From the NCBI GenBank assembly GCA_012841735.1, contig DUUE01000127.1, forward strand, positions 1-5,744: 5,744 nt of DNA, in the 5' to 3' direction. This DNA comes from Bacillota bacterium. GTDB taxonomy: Bacteria; Bacillota; Dethiobacteria; Dethiobacterales; Dethiobacteraceae. This document shows positions 5,148 through 5,744 of the stretch, piece by piece. How positions within the stretch are numbered: the stretch's first letter is position 1; each line of letters begins with the position of its first letter. The position numbers were made by a program, and so were the translations under genes. The notes under the pieces were generated by a model. The model saw only the letters and a program-made list of their open reading frames with translations, was not told the origin of the DNA and did not search any database.

Positions 5148-5609
5148 ATGCTTGAGCAGGCCTGCCGTCTTTTACAGTCTTACGACCTGCGTGTTACTCC
5201 GCAACGGAGAGCCATACTGGAGATTTTGGCCGGCAGCAGGGGAGAGCATCCCGACAGTGATGAGATTTACCGGCGCCTTGCGGCAAAAAAGACAGGGAGA
5301 AAAATCGGGCGTGCCACTGTTTACCGCACGCTGGAATTGTTTGAAAGACTGGGGATTGTCCAGCGGCTCGCCCTTGAACATCCCCCCGCCCGCTATGAAC
5401 TTATCCTGCCTGACCGGTTTATACATCATCATTTAATTTGCTTAAAATGCGGCAAGCTGCTCGAACTGGATGACCTGGCAGCGAGAGAATTTAAAAATAC
5501 AGTTTTAGACAAGAAAGGTTTCGCAGTAGCAGACAAAGCCATGAAAATCTATGGTTACTGCCGAAACTGCCGCAAAACTTCCCTGCCTGAAGAATGTGCG
5601 TTAGTGTAA
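5148..5609 (+). CDS. Fur-family metal-responsive transcriptional regulator
   Basis: This 153-residue DNA-binding repressor has an intact winged helix: LRVTPQRRAILEIL at 14-27, H34 in HPDSDEIYRRL, and the recognition helix IGRATVYRTLELFERLG around 53-69. The dimerisation domain has I92-H93-H94-H95 followed by C98-x2-C101-G, and a second C138-x2-C141 pair, so the four-cysteine structural zinc site is present. The two positions that are aspartate in H2O2-sensing PerR (D85, D104 of B. subtilis) are glutamate here (E84 in RYEL, E106 in KLLEL), which favours a Fur- or Zur-like metal sensor over PerR. The ATG is set by AGAGGTGAT (5134-5142), five bases upstream. The C-terminal tail adds another cysteine (C150). 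No strong terminator follows, so it may be co-transcribed with the next gene. The family is firm; the metal is uncertain. Confidence 0.93.
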   Translation: MLEQACRLLQSYDLRVTPQRRAILEILAGSRGEHPDSDEIYRRLAAKKTGRKIGRATVYRTLELFERLGIVQRLALEHPPARYELILPDRFIHHHLICLKCGKLLELDDLAAREFKNTVLDKKGFAVADKAMKIYGYCRNCRKTSLPEECALV

Positions 5610-5639
5610 AGTTACTATAGGTTTTTGGAGGAAAAATCC

Positions 5640-5681
5640 TTGAAAAAAGAGAATGAGGAACCTCACATTCACCACGAATGA
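5640..5681 (+). CDS. Possible 13-codon leader peptide (MKKENEEPHIHHE)
   Basis: A TTG start at 5640 sits eight bases after GGAGG (5627-5631) and opens a 13-codon frame ending in TGA (5679-5681). The peptide is acidic/basic at first and ends with PHIHHE, three histidines in four residues. Its codons overlap the left arm of the inverted repeat 5653-5664, whose right arm covers the next gene's start codon. It fits a translated leader, but could be chance or the remnant of a disrupted gene. The frame is the same as that of the next gene, separated by this single stop codon. Confidence 0.4.
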   Translation: MKKENEEPHIHHE

Positions 5682-5713
5682 ATACCCCCAAGAAGGAGGC
5701 AGAGGTTCCTCAT
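5653..5713 (+). repeat. 12-bp perfect inverted repeat reaching the next gene's start codon
   Basis: ATGAGGAACCTC (5653-5664) is exactly complementary to GAGGTTCCTCAT (5702-5713), with 37 bases between. The right arm contains the first two bases of the ATG at 5712. The loop contains the ribosome binding site AAGGAGG (5693-5699) and a small hairpin CATTC/GAATG (5666-5670, 5676-5680). Each arm is itself GAGG-AA/TT-CCTC, so the pair could also be two copies of one protein-binding site or the end of an insertion element. Confidence 0.65.
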
Positions 5714-5744
5714 GGATGTAATTCGTTTAGTAGAAGCAAAAGTC
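5712..5744 (+). CDS. Start of an unidentified gene (3' truncated by window edge)
   Basis: Eleven codons from an ATG at 5712 (MDVIRLVEAKV) run off the right edge. AAGGAGG (5693-5699) is the only ribosome binding site, twelve bases upstream, slightly long. The fragment looks like the start of an amphipathic helix; it is too short to assign. A transposase or a Fur-operon partner are both possible. No strong terminator lies between the Fur-family gene and here. Confidence 0.45.
   Translation, partial: MDVIRLVEAKV

Noticed and set aside
5152..5436. Overlapping frame starting four bases into the Fur-family gene
   Set aside because: The Fur-family frame carries all the family motifs and the properly spaced ribosome binding site; the other frame has neither.
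5640..5744. In-frame TGA between the mini-ORF and the next gene read as selenocysteine
   Set aside because: The frames match, but the downstream ATG has its own ribosome binding site, the intervening codons (IPPRRRQRFL) look like translated leader sequence including that site, and no convincing SECIS-like hairpin directly follows the TGA.

Overview
The window reads as a piece of a low-to-moderate GC, Gram-positive anaerobe, most likely a Clostridia/Peptococcaceae-type Firmicute. The reasons are strong purine-rich ribosome binding sites, TTG and probable non-ATG starts, a DUF5320 protein, an aldo/keto reductase with a bacterial-ferredoxin tail, a rubredoxin-like small protein and a Fur-family regulator. 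The assignment to this group is inference; no ribosomal or other phylogenetic marker is present. All genes I accept lie on the + strand.

Layout. (1) 2-787: C-terminal half of a 14-TM-type (DHA2/EmrB-QacA) MFS exporter, cut by the window edge. It is followed 53 bp later by (2) 841-1665, a COG1237-type metallo-beta-lactamase-fold hydrolase, probably co-transcribed. (3) A short gap with an extended -10 promoter leads to a rubredoxin-like zinc/iron-binding small protein (about 1795-2133), closed by a hairpin terminator (2142-2180). (4) A long AT-rich palindrome (2184-2210), resembling a Fur-family box, precedes an aldo/keto reductase fused to a two-cluster ferredoxin domain (2255-3262). (5) A 176-bp gap carrying a 49-bp inverted-repeat structure precedes an XdhC/CoxI-type molybdoenzyme maturation factor (3439-4464), followed by a strong terminator (4578-4601). 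(6) A near-consensus sigma-A promoter bracketed by two TTGA(G)CATATGCC repeats, then a perfect 16-bp palindrome, drive a Gly/His/Cys-rich DUF5320 protein (4716-5054), which ends in a strong terminator (5075-5100). (7) A second 18-bp palindrome overlaps a -10-like element just before a Fur-family regulator (5148-5609). (8) Downstream, a 13-codon His-containing mini-ORF with an ideal ribosome binding site is followed by the start of another gene (5712 onward). A 12-bp inverted repeat joins the mini-ORF to that gene's start codon.

Taken together this is an accessory/redox neighbourhood: rubredoxin-like protein, Fe-S aldo/keto reductase, molybdenum hydroxylase maturation, a DUF5320 protein and a metal-responsive regulator. 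Each is in its own short transcription unit. The proteins belong to known families. The most unusual content is the density of palindromic control sites, one in front of almost every gene, and the possible leader-peptide/start-codon-sequestration device at the right end. I found no rRNA, tRNA, CRISPR array or complete mobile element.
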